In this document: in pieces, positions 1-7,999 of the stretch
Position numbering within the stretch: position 1 is the stretch's first letter
How the letters are laid out: every line of letters begins with the position of its first letter
Assembly (NCBI GenBank): GCA_031279155.1
Contig: JAITJB010000323.1
Span: forward strand, 1 to 9,374
Reading direction: 5' to 3'
DNA from: Deltaproteobacteria bacterium
GTDB lineage: Bacteria; Desulfobacterota; Desulfarculia; Adiutricales; Adiutricaceae
DNA length: 9,374 bases
The notes under the pieces: model-generated
The model's database searches: none
Seen by the model: the letters and a program-made list of their open reading frames with translations, nothing else
Told to the model about the DNA's origin: nothing
Program-made: the position numbers and the translations under genes

Positions 1-194
1 CTAGGTTTGGTGATGGCCGCCGGCCCGCCGTAGATGAGCCTAGCTTTAACGCCTCTTGAGGCCAAAAGTCTTTGGAGGGCGAAGCCGGAGGCTATGGAGT
101 CAGCATCGGGGACGTCGTGACACTGGATAACAATATCGCGGTACTTTACGATTTCATCTACGAAAAAGCTAGTTGACTTTGTTTCTCTCATCAT
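1..194 (-). CDS. DHH-family phosphoesterase, N-terminal fragment (3' end outside window)
   Basis: The first 64 codons of a gene running off the left edge. The protein begins MMRETKSTSFFVDEIVKYRD and continues into IVIQCHDVPDADSIASGFAL, then a predicted helix (LQRLLASRGVKARLIYGG). A hydrophobic strand followed by H-x(3)-DAD-x(2)-ASG is the first metal-binding motif of DHH/RecJ-like phosphoesterases, which hydrolyse phosphodiester bonds in nano-RNA, cyclic dinucleotides or single-stranded DNA. The DHH motif itself would lie beyond the edge, so the subfamily cannot be assigned. Two adjacent ATGs (192-194 and 189-191) are possible starts. AGGGG lies 3 bases before the first and 6 before the second, so the second may be the real one. 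A stop codon in the same frame upstream rules out a longer protein. It is separated from the TIR gene by a hairpin, so it is probably a separate transcription unit. Confidence 0.75.
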   Translation of the reverse strand, partial: MMRETKSTSFFVDEIVKYRDIVIQCHDVPDADSIASGFALQRLLASRGVKARLIYGGPAAITKP

Positions 195-247
195 AGCCCC
201 TATTTTGGCCAGGCGGTTTGGCTATGCTCTTAATACTAACCAATACT

Positions 248-278
248 ACCCCAAAGTAGGTCGGCCCTACTTTGGGGT
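248..278. terminator. Strong hairpin, probable bidirectional terminator
   Basis: A perfect 13-bp inverted repeat (ACCCCAAAGTAGG, 248-260, pairing with CCTACTTTGGGGT, 266-278) encloses a 5-base loop. It sits 22 bases past the stop codon of the TIR gene and before the DHH gene start. On the plus strand it is followed by TGTTTT, a fair T-run. On the minus strand, the direction of the genes, the downstream bases AGTATTGGTT are only weakly T-rich. It is most likely the terminator of the TIR transcript despite the imperfect tail. Confidence 0.6.
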
Positions 279-299
279 GTTTTAGCTAACGAGTACTTC

Positions 300-1565
300 T
301 TAATTTTCGTCAGATTGCTCTAACTCTAATTCTAATTCACCCACGGTAATTAAAATAACGGCCACGATAGTGTCGGGGCCCATTTTGCGGTTAGTGGAGT
401 AGGCCCTGACCTCGTATTGTCCACTTTGTTTTGGGGCGTCGAAGAAGAGCGTTTCCTCCCGGTGGTCGATGTTGATGTAATAGATGAAATCATCCCCGCT
501 AGCCTCCAAGCGGTAGAGGCCGACCATGGCGCCATCTAAAATCATTGATTGGGGTACGCTATCGACTTTAACCTCAAAATCTTCTTCTAAGCTAAAAGAG
601 GTTTTCTCAATATCGACGTTAAAGGCCCCTAGGGAGCTAGAGGTAACGGTTATGGGGATGGATTGAATTAGCGTTTTATCGGAGAGTTCTTCTGAGCTAT
701 TGTACAATCTGATCTCGTATTGGCCGGGGGCGGTTGGGGCGTTAATGACGGGCGAGGAGTCAGTTGGGAAGATGCTAGTGGTTATAGTTTTAGCCTCAGA
801 GCCCGAAGGCGCGATGCCGATAACGAGGCGCTCTGGGATATCGCCTTGGTAATTTAAACGCGGGAGAATGCTCTGGCCAGGAGTGTATTGGGTCTTATCA
901 AGCTCTAAAGATAGGGGGATCTCTTTGGGGACCTGGATAATGGTTACGGTAGAAGGGGTCTGAGGGGGTTTGGCGGTGATAGAGAGAACTATCACGCCTA
1001 AAAGACTCAGGGCCAATAGAGCGATAATGATCTTAGTGAAGTGTTTGGGCAGGCGGGTTAGAAGGCGACAGCGTCTTCGGATAAAAGTGGTGGCAATATC
1101 GCTGATTTCTCCAAGCCTAGGCACAGCGTTAAACTCTAAGGCCTTAACAATTTGCGTGACAATGTTCTTAGGATCGCTAGTATCCGTAATACCCTGGGTG
1201 GCGTTTAAGCCTAGGGCTAAGCCTGGCGGCAGGACGTCCATACCGTCTAGGTAGACGGGAATGACTTTAATCCGATTGTTTAGGGCGTATTCTATCTCAA
1301 CGCGGACGTAATTGGAATTGGCCGCCTCAGCCGATATAAAGGCGATGAGGACCTGGCAATTTCTAATGGCTAAGGCGATCTCGTCGGTCCAAGTAGAGGA
1401 GATATTTATACCGCCATCAAACCACACTCGGTAACCTTTGTGGCTGATGGCCTCTATGATGGGTAAGATCACGGCGGAATCGGAGTGGGAATAACTTATA
1501 AAGACAAAGGGACCGTCGTCAGGCGTACAGCTCTTGACGCTTGGGTTTAATTCCCGGCTGGTCAT
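300..1565 (-). CDS. Membrane-anchored TIR-domain protein with two extracytoplasmic beta-sandwich-like repeats
   Basis: Encodes 421 residues. Residues ~19-142 form a TIR domain: the box-1 strand FVFISYSHSD, then GYRVWFDGG (BB-loop region), then STWTDEIALAI, whose Glu (about residue 62) is the likely catalytic acid, then VEIEYAL and KVIPVYLDG. Many bacterial TIR domains of this kind cleave NAD+ or make cyclic-ADP-ribose signals. A basic stretch (RRRCRLLTRLPK) precedes one hydrophobic helix (~177-196), which predicts a cytoplasmic TIR domain and an outside C-terminal half. That half holds two related ~90-residue units (~218-307 and ~315-408), each beginning with L-E-K/DKT-x-(Y/F) and ending with AP-x(3)-GQYE-(I/V)-R-x-Y and ITV, which resembles Ig-like or similar beta-sandwiches. 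The tail is acidic. A GTG 24 bases upstream is in frame, but AAGGAG 6 bases before the chosen ATG decides the start. The gene lies 110 bases after the helicase. TIR fold is confident; NADase activity and ligand are inference. Confidence 0.9.
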   Translation of the reverse strand: MTSRELNPSVKSCTPDDGPFVFISYSHSDSAVILPIIEAISHKGYRVWFDGGINISSTWTDEIALAIRNCQVLIAFISAEAANSNYVRVEIEYALNNRIKVIPVYLDGMDVLPPGLALGLNATQGITDTSDPKNIVTQIVKALEFNAVPRLGEISDIATTFIRRRCRLLTRLPKHFTKIIIALLALSLLGVIVLSITAKPPQTPSTVTIIQVPKEIPLSLELDKTQYTPGQSILPRLNYQGDIPERLVIGIAPSGSEAKTITTSIFPTDSSPVINAPTAPGQYEIRLYNSSEELSDKTLIQSIPITVTSSSLGAFNVDIEKTSFSLEEDFEVKVDSVPQSMILDGAMVGLYRLEASGDDFIYYINIDHREETLFFDAPKQSGQYEVRAYSTNRKMGPDTIVAVILITVGELELELEQSDEN

Positions 1566-1571
1566 CAAGAT

Positions 1572-1577
1572 CTCCTT
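1572..1577 (-). promoter_or_regulatory. Ribosome binding site of the TIR gene
   Basis: AAGGAG on the minus strand, 6 bases before the ATG at 1565-1563. It overlaps the coding sequence that would result from the upstream GTG at 1589, which itself has no comparable site, so it favours the shorter protein. Confidence 0.8.
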
Positions 1578-1634
1578 TCCTTGGGGCACCGGGGCCCGTG
1601 AAAATAAAGTTCAAGTGGGTTTATTTTTTAGGAC

Positions 1635-1643
1635 ATAATACCA
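1635..1643 (-). promoter_or_regulatory. Candidate extended -10 promoter for the TIR gene
   Basis: Minus-strand TGGTATTAT (1643 down to 1635) matches an extended -10 element (TGnTATAAT) at all but one position. It lies in the 110-base gap between helicase and TIR genes, about 70 bases before the TIR start. No good -35 box is visible 17 bases upstream, as is common for extended -10 promoters. The 7-mer TATGGTA occurs twice here (1639-1645 and 1654-1660, 15 bases apart) and could be an operator. Without a mapped transcript start this stays tentative. Confidence 0.35.
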
Positions 1644-1675
1644 TAGCTAAGACTACCATATCTTAAGAGACGGCT

Positions 1676-4600
1676 TTAAAACAAGGTGGGGATTTTTTTA
1701 GTGTTGATGATCTCGTTAAATAGGCCCTCTAGTTCATAGCGCAGACTTGGGGCGATTTTTGTCTGCCCGATAGTCTCGGCCATGTATCGAACGGCCTCAT
1801 CCATTAGGTAAGGCCCGGTTTTAAGGAGGGCCTCTTGGGCTAAGTCTAGCTTTTCCAGGTGAGGCACCTGGCTCCAGGACCGTTGGTAGCCGCCGTAGTC
1901 AAGGCCCCTAAATGAGATGGTCAGATCATCGGTATTTGACCCGCTAGGATAGTATATGGGGTCATTATCGCGGTCACTAGTTTGAGGGCGCTCTTGACCC
2001 AACATGGCGCTTAGAGAGGTGGGTATAATTTTAGCGCCGCTTTCACTTTCCAGTATGCTCATTAGGTAGCTAAGTTTAATGGGACCAAGGGTATCTATCA
2101 GCGATAAGGCCTCTAACCTAAGATCTTGGCTTATTTTTTTTGGCTTTATGTTTTCCTTTGGCGGCTTGCCCTCTGCCGGATAGTCCTCATGACCCTTTTT
2201 GATGATTTCTATGATAGTTGCGTATTGGTGGGTAGAGCCAACCTTAAACTCCACCTCATCTTCGAGCTGAGCGCCTTTTATGGCCTTACCAAGTGGCGAA
2301 ATAGGATTTAAGATTTTAAAGCCCGAAGGCGCATCTTTGTTTCCATAATAATAGGTATTAATCTGATTATTTGAGCTATGGTGCTGGATTTTAACTATGT
2401 CTCCTACTTGCACAAATAGTTCTTCGAAAGAGGCGTCAGTTATCGGAGGTTGGGCTGGTATGTTTTCGGGATCTTGAAATTCTCCGTCAGTTTCAAATTC
2501 TTCGTCGTCGCCAGGGTATTGTAGACTATCTTTAGAAAGTTCACTTTCGCGGGCTGGTTTTTTTGAGATATCTTGCTGATTTATTTGGGGCTTAGCTTTG
2601 ATGTTCTTAGGGATCGGAACTTTTGGGGCTGATAGGGGATTTTTCTTAGTAGTTTTAAGAAGTTCATCGAGCTTAGCCTTTAGGCGGGCTAACTCTAGGT
2701 CTGGTTGGTTAAACCAGTTGGCCGACCATAGCCGGTAGAGGTTCCAGCCCAAGCCTTTTAAAACTTCGTCTCTTAGTCTATCGCGGTCTCTGATGGAAGG
2801 GGTGTTAAACCAAGAGGGACCGTCGGTCTCAAGACCAAGGATGTAGCTATCGTCATGAGGGTGTTTGATAGCCACATCTAGGCGATAGCCATCGGTTCCG
2901 ATATCGGTTTGGGCTATGTAGTCTAAATCAATTAATTTTTCGGCGACAAAAGCGGCTAAGCTCATGGGGTTTGAGGCGGCTATGGAGGTAATGGTTCTAG
3001 CTTCGCCGCCTTTGGCGGCGTAACCTAGCCAGGCCTTGAGAATGGCTACCCCTCTGGTATCGCCTTCAATGCTTTTGATGTCGTCTGGCACCATAGAGGT
3101 GAAGGTGACCAGGCTCTCTTTGGCCCGAGAGAAGAGGACGTTTAAACGCCTGCGGCCGGCTATGCCGACGATTGGGCCAAAGCGGTTGGCTACCGGACCT
3201 GTTAGTTTTTCTGGGCCGTAAACGGTGCCAATAAAAATGGCGTCCCGCTCATCGCCTTGGACGTTTTCGAGGTTTTTAACGAAGAATTTTTCCAGCCCGT
3301 CGTTTTTTGTCGACCATTTTCGCTCGTAGTCCCAAGCCAGGCTATCTTTTAGGAAGACTCGCTCCATCTTTTCGTTTATTAAATCCATCTGCTTTTGGTT
3401 TAAGGTCACTAAGCCAAGAGAGCGGTCAGGGTAGGTATGCATGAAATCTACGGCGGCGTCCACCATGGCCTGGGCCTCGATTTCGTTGCGGCTACCTTGA
3501 TAGAGCCCCTCAACTTTAACTAACCTAACCCCCATGTCCGGCCTGGTCTCCGAAGGCGAGGGGTAGACCACCAAGGTGTTTTGGTAGATATGGCGGTTTG
3601 AGAACTCAATTAAAGCTGAATGGCGAGATCGGTAGTGCCAAAGTAGCCGGCGGTGGGGCTGGAAAACCTGCTGGGCCATTTCCAAGATCGATTCGCCGAT
3701 GGTATTGTCCTCATCGAGATCGCTATCGGAGTCATCGTCTAAGTGCTTTTTAAAAAAGGTCGTTGGCGGCAGCTGGTTGGAGTCGCCGACGATCATAAAT
3801 TTTTGGCTTCTAGCCAAGGACGCCACAGCGTTCTCAGGCGGCATCTGCGAGGCTTCATCCAAAATACATAGATCAAAGGAGATATCTTGGGAGTCAAGGT
3901 ATTGGGAGACAGCTGTCGGCGACATCATCCAGCAGGGCTTAAGCTCCATTAAGGCTTTAGCCGCCCTAGGTAGGAGCTTACGGAGGGGCAGATAGGCTTT
4001 TTTCTTGGTTATCTCGTGTTGTAAGAGAGATAAATCGGTAAACTCGGATTTTGGGCCGTAACCCCTTCCTTGGGGCGGCCTAGCCGTAGAAAACAAGTTG
4101 TGCCGAATAAGCTTACGGTTACTTTCAATGATCCTTTTATCGTAGTCAGCTAACTGGCCTCTAAGATCGTCTAGCTTGGTATCGATATAATCGATTAGCT
4201 CATGGCTCTGCTCGCGAAAGATGGTCTCAGCCATGGTCCGGTAGAGAACGGCTTCGAGGATTTGCCCGAAAGTTAGGGTATCAAAAATAGGCGCCTTTTG
4301 CTTAATTGTCTTCGTTATGGCCTCCATTAAGGGGCCGAAGCTTTGGACGGTTTTGTTTGAAACGAACTTAGTTAGGCTTAGGCGAGCCTGCCTTAGCTTG
4401 AAGTTGGCAAAAAGCCCGTCTCTATCTTGGGCGGCTAGTTTTAAGATTTCAATCTGTTTTATTAGAGATTTTGCGTAAATCTTTTGCTCGAAAGAAAGCC
4501 CGCTCATTTCTGATAGTTCGCTTATTACCGGATCCGTTTGATCGATTTTGCTTTTAAGGCTAGTTAATAAATTAACAGAGGCCGTTAAGTTATTATTTAA

Positions 4601-7600
4601 GATTAATTCCAATAGCTTTTTAGGTATTGGCCCGGCTTGACTGAGCTCGGTTAGGCAAGCGAGTTCATCGGTAATATCGCTCTCTAAGCTCTTACTTCCG
4701 CGAAATTTGGTCGCTAAAAATTTAGAGGATCTAGCGTCGGAATCTAGCTTTCTCTTTAAGTCTAAGTTTTCTTCGAGCCTTACGACAAGGGCTTTTAGCT
4801 CGTCACAAGTAAGATCGCGATTAAATAGTGAATGCGGGTTTAGGTTACTTATGTCTCTATTGGCCTCTCTAGCCATACTGAGGCTATAGTCCAAAACAGA
4901 AGCATCCTTAACTAATTGGTCATATTTTTCCGGCCCGGCCAGCTGAGAGTCTTTGGGGAGCGACAATAAAAGATCGGTCTCAGCCGTCAGAACAAATTGC
5001 CGCAAAGGCCATAGAGTAAGATCGGAAAAGCGGCTAAAGGCTTGGTGGTAAAAATCGATTAGGCCCCTATAGAGATCTAAGTCAGTTTTAAGAGTAATGG
5101 AATTTTGGCCCATCATTTTGGCCAGATCTACCGATGATTGCTCCCAAGCTCGTCTGTTTTGGCGCCATTTTGCCAGGGCGCGAAGCTCTTGGGCCGAAGA
5201 TTTTGGATCGATTTTTCGCGAGGTTAGTTTTTTCCACACTCCTTTGGCCGTCCTAACTTCTGAGTTCAGAAAGGACCAAAAATTGGCTCTCTCAAGGGTA
5301 TTGGCATATTTTAAAAGCTCGGCGTCATAGTCGGGCCCGAGTTCGCTTTCTAAGTCTATCCCTGGAAAGAGGGCCTCTAGGTTTTTTTGATCTTTCAGTA
5401 ACTGACTAGAAGTCTCAAGTATTCGCTCAATGTTGGCCGTCACAATGGGATCGTAGGGGATTTGGGATCTAAGGGCCAAAACTAGCCGGCCAGTTGAGGC
5501 GGCAAAGGAGCCGGCCTGGCACAACTGCTCAGTGGTAAAATCATTTAACTTAGGGTATTGGGTCATTAAAGGCGCTAAAGAGCTCAGGCGGCTATTATGG
5601 GCGCTCAGGGTTTTTTCCAGCTGCGATATATGGTCGCCTAATTTGGTTATCACCACATTGCCGAGATTAAGATTTTGGGCGATGGCCGAAATTTTCTTGG
5701 CGCTATCAAATGTTAGGCGATCTTCGGGATCTGTTAAATCTTGGGCCAGGCTCTTAAAAACGCTTTGGTACTTTTGACATTGGGCAAAGAAATCTTTGAT
5801 ATAATTATCCGGCCATAGATCAATAAGGCTTATAAGAACAAGTTTATCTATTCTATCTATGTGTTTTAGGGCAATATTAATAAAGACAGCTAATGCTTCT
5901 AAGTCGATATTTTGGTTTATATCGATCCCAATATCATTAAGTTTTATGGCAATATTATTTTGGTCTTCCAAATGGTCAGCCGCTTTGGCGGCTAAAGCCA
6001 AGATATCCTGGGCAATAAATTCGTTTAAGGCCGCCATCTCGAGATTTTGCCAAGAGTCGCCTTCGGCCATAGCCCCTTGCCAGGCTGACATGAAATCGTC
6101 GCCAGCTTTTATTAAGTCTTCGATTTTGAGGCTATCAAAACTTCCCGGGGAATCGAGGATGATTTTTAAGCCGCTTAAAACCTCAAGTCTTAAGCTGGTA
6201 CTTCTTGCCCGGCCTAGGACGGTATAGATGGTAAGCCCGCTTAAACCAAATTTAAACGATATAAATCTCTTATATCTTTCTAGGCTGTCTTGGACATTGG
6301 CGTAGCGGGTTAACAGCCCTTGGCGCTCAGAATCAATCGGGCTTGGGGGACGCATAGTAAGGCGGGCCCGAATCGATTCGATAACCTCGGCTCGGTTGGA
6401 TCGGTTAGCCTGTAAGGGCAACAAAAATTCCCCTAAGTTTACGGCTTCTAGGCGGGATTTAACGACCTCTAGGGCGGCCAGCTTTTCGGCGATAAAAAGC
6501 ACCTTCTGGCCCTTTGAGAGGGCTTCGGCGATGGTGTTAACGATGGTTTGAGATTTTCCCGTGCCCGGCGGGCCCTCAACCACTAGATTGCGTCCATCAA
6601 TGACGTCGATGATGGTTCGGACCTGAGAGGAATCAGCGCTCAAAACCAAGTTGAGATTTTTCCTAACGGCTAAGGAATTAATGTCCTCTTGAGTCTCGGC
6701 CAAAGGCCCGGGCGTAAGCTTATCAGCTGATGAATCGGCTGGCTTTTCGGCGCCGTAGAGAAGCTGCCTGATGACGGGATTATTGATATACCAAGATCTT
6801 CGGCTAAAATCGAGATCGTTATAGATGGCCATGCCGTCATAGGGCAGAAGGCCGAAGAGGACTTGCCTTTTGACGCTAGGCTCTTGGGCCCCAAGCCTAG
6901 ATTTGGCTAAGCTTTTGGTCAATTGTTTTAGGTAGCTCTCTACCGATTGTCCGGGCTCAAAATCAGGTAGAGTCAGGCCTAAGTTGGTTTTAAGGACTTG
7001 AGCCAGAACGAAATTTGGATAAATATCTTCGCCCTCAGAACTAACCGAAAACTCAAAGCCCCGCCGGGTTTTCTTTTTTTCGAGCTTTAGGGGGAGAAGT
7101 AATATCGGTGAGTGTATTAAACCCTTGTTCTCAGTTAAGCCGGACCAGTATAAAAGGCCAAAGACCGCGAAAAAGACGTTAAGGCCGGTTTCCTCCTGAA
7201 AGGTGCGGCACTTAGTCTGCATGTTGCCTAGTTTCTTTTCTAGGTCTTCTGGCAGCATCAAGGTCTGGATTTCTTTATCGCTGTGGTGGCCACTACTCTG
7301 GTGAGAGCTAGTAGGCAGCGGCAGATCGTAATTGGGATTAAAGCCCAAATCGCTAGCGTAGATTTTAAGGCTATCTTCATTACCCCGCTCAGGGCGCTTG
7401 GGGAGGCCTAGTTTTTCGCGGATCTGGTTTCGGATTCTGCGCTCGTGAGCCGAAATTTTACCTCCCGAAATAGAGGGACCAGTAGCGGAAGAAGCCGGTT
7501 TTGGGCTTTTGGCAGATTCAGAGAGGGCTAATTTTAAAGCGTTTCTAAATTTAACAGTGCGTTCATCCAGGGGATCGTCTTCTAAAGCTGGCAGCGGGAC

Positions 7601-7822
7601 AATCTTCATGGATTTTTGGTTGGTCAGGTTATCGGCTAAAACATCGGGCAGTTCATCGATAACCCTCAGAGTCCCGGTGGCCGAATGCTTGACGTTTATC
7701 GAGATCAGGGGATTTCGGGAGGAGAGATCGAGGACTTTATTTCGGAGTAAGTCCAGCTTATTTTTGATAGCTTCAGAGATGAGGCTATTTTGATTATTAC
7801 TTGTCGGGGCTTGATAGGTCAT
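1676..7822 (-). CDS. Giant DUF4011 superfamily 1 helicase with Vsr-like nuclease, GreA/B-like and DUF3320-like domains
   Basis: Encodes 2048 residues. N-terminal DUF4011: LDLSSRNPLI (31-40) and a region from ~213 on (NVFFAVFGLLYW, then SPILLLPLKLEKK). An UPF1-like SF1 helicase follows: Walker A GPPGTGKS (417-424), VLFIAEKLAALEVV after it, then a ~900-residue mostly helical insertion, then Walker B ILDEASQ (D1322, E1323), GDSNQLPP (1346-1353), WHYRSRH (from W1395), QGDERD (1522-1527) and RRRLNVLFSRAKE (from R1557). All helicase motifs look intact. A Vsr/MTES_1575-like nuclease covers ~1625-1720, with YRLDVAI (D1649), GLETDG (E1665) and RDRDRLRDEVLKGLGW. A charged, Pro-rich linker leads to a GreA/GreB-C-terminal-like domain (~1799-1876; GD at 1807, SPLGKAIKG from S1842) and a DUF3320-like tail (~1899-2048). 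The family acts on nucleic acid, and DUF4011-helicase-Vsr proteins (called Hhe, from memory) defend against phage. The start ATG has a weak AAGG 9 bases upstream. Confidence 0.93.
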   Translation of the reverse strand: MTYQAPTSNNQNSLISEAIKNKLDLLRNKVLDLSSRNPLISINVKHSATGTLRVIDELPDVLADNLTNQKSMKIVPLPALEDDPLDERTVKFRNALKLALSESAKSPKPASSATGPSISGGKISAHERRIRNQIREKLGLPKRPERGNEDSLKIYASDLGFNPNYDLPLPTSSHQSSGHHSDKEIQTLMLPEDLEKKLGNMQTKCRTFQEETGLNVFFAVFGLLYWSGLTENKGLIHSPILLLPLKLEKKKTRRGFEFSVSSEGEDIYPNFVLAQVLKTNLGLTLPDFEPGQSVESYLKQLTKSLAKSRLGAQEPSVKRQVLFGLLPYDGMAIYNDLDFSRRSWYINNPVIRQLLYGAEKPADSSADKLTPGPLAETQEDINSLAVRKNLNLVLSADSSQVRTIIDVIDGRNLVVEGPPGTGKSQTIVNTIAEALSKGQKVLFIAEKLAALEVVKSRLEAVNLGEFLLPLQANRSNRAEVIESIRARLTMRPPSPIDSERQGLLTRYANVQDSLERYKRFISFKFGLSGLTIYTVLGRARSTSLRLEVLSGLKIILDSPGSFDSLKIEDLIKAGDDFMSAWQGAMAEGDSWQNLEMAALNEFIAQDILALAAKAADHLEDQNNIAIKLNDIGIDINQNIDLEALAVFINIALKHIDRIDKLVLISLIDLWPDNYIKDFFAQCQKYQSVFKSLAQDLTDPEDRLTFDSAKKISAIAQNLNLGNVVITKLGDHISQLEKTLSAHNSRLSSLAPLMTQYPKLNDFTTEQLCQAGSFAASTGRLVLALRSQIPYDPIVTANIERILETSSQLLKDQKNLEALFPGIDLESELGPDYDAELLKYANTLERANFWSFLNSEVRTAKGVWKKLTSRKIDPKSSAQELRALAKWRQNRRAWEQSSVDLAKMMGQNSITLKTDLDLYRGLIDFYHQAFSRFSDLTLWPLRQFVLTAETDLLLSLPKDSQLAGPEKYDQLVKDASVLDYSLSMAREANRDISNLNPHSLFNRDLTCDELKALVVRLEENLDLKRKLDSDARSSKFLATKFRGSKSLESDITDELACLTELSQAGPIPKKLLELILNNNLTASVNLLTSLKSKIDQTDPVISELSEMSGLSFEQKIYAKSLIKQIEILKLAAQDRDGLFANFKLRQARLSLTKFVSNKTVQSFGPLMEAITKTIKQKAPIFDTLTFGQILEAVLYRTMAETIFREQSHELIDYIDTKLDDLRGQLADYDKRIIESNRKLIRHNLFSTARPPQGRGYGPKSEFTDLSLLQHEITKKKAYLPLRKLLPRAAKALMELKPCWMMSPTAVSQYLDSQDISFDLCILDEASQMPPENAVASLARSQKFMIVGDSNQLPPTTFFKKHLDDDSDSDLDEDNTIGESILEMAQQVFQPHRRLLWHYRSRHSALIEFSNRHIYQNTLVVYPSPSETRPDMGVRLVKVEGLYQGSRNEIEAQAMVDAAVDFMHTYPDRSLGLVTLNQKQMDLINEKMERVFLKDSLAWDYERKWSTKNDGLEKFFVKNLENVQGDERDAIFIGTVYGPEKLTGPVANRFGPIVGIAGRRRLNVLFSRAKESLVTFTSMVPDDIKSIEGDTRGVAILKAWLGYAAKGGEARTITSIAASNPMSLAAFVAEKLIDLDYIAQTDIGTDGYRLDVAIKHPHDDSYILGLETDGPSWFNTPSIRDRDRLRDEVLKGLGWNLYRLWSANWFNQPDLELARLKAKLDELLKTTKKNPLSAPKVPIPKNIKAKPQINQQDISKKPARESELSKDSLQYPGDDEEFETDGEFQDPENIPAQPPITDASFEELFVQVGDIVKIQHHSSNNQINTYYYGNKDAPSGFKILNPISPLGKAIKGAQLEDEVEFKVGSTHQYATIIEIIKKGHEDYPAEGKPPKENIKPKKISQDLRLEALSLIDTLGPIKLSYLMSILESESGAKIIPTSLSAMLGQERPQTSDRDNDPIYYPSGSNTDDLTISFRGLDYGGYQRSWSQVPHLEKLDLAQEALLKTGPYLMDEAVRYMAETIGQTKIAPSLRYELEGLFNEIINTKKIPTLF

Positions 7823-7889
7823 AACACTGGGCCTTGAGACGGGTTACCAAGGGCAAAGGGCTTTGGGGTCGCTAGAGGAATATTTTCGA

Positions 7890-7916
7890 AAGATAAATAC
7901 ACCATACTACTGACAA
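7890..7916 (-). promoter_or_regulatory. Weak candidate promoter for the helicase gene
   Basis: On the minus strand TTGTCA (7916-7911) resembles a -35 box (one mismatch to TTGACA) and TATCTT (7895-7890) a poor -10 box. The 15-base spacing is shorter than usual. An alternative -35, TTATTG (7919-7914), would give 18. It lies about 70 bases before the helicase start, in the 177-base gap downstream of the methylase remnant. The rest of that gap shows no gene or strong hairpin. Confidence 0.25.
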
Positions 7917-7999
7917 TAACCTATTATTACGGGTTTTTGAGCTAGAGGGGGTTTTAGCCCAATTGATCAAGTTTTCGTTCAGGCTTTCGTTTTCAGCCG

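Noticed and set aside
970..1254. Plus-strand open frame of 94 codons
   Set aside because: Lies wholly opposite the TIR coding sequence, is basic and low in recognisable motifs, and has no ribosome site; it is an antisense shadow.
1566..1589. GTG start for the TIR gene, adding 8 residues
   Set aside because: The AAGGAG site falls inside this extension and is ideally placed for the internal ATG at 1565.
5859..6227. Plus-strand open frame of 122 codons, and similar ones at 3699-3995, 5532-5777 and 7509-7793
   Set aside because: All are antisense to the intact helicase gene, Ser/Leu/Arg-rich as expected of complementary reading, and without protein-family motifs.
6670..6894. Minus-strand open frame of 74 codons in another frame within the helicase
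   Set aside because: Overlaps fully with the helicase frame, which carries clear family sequence there.
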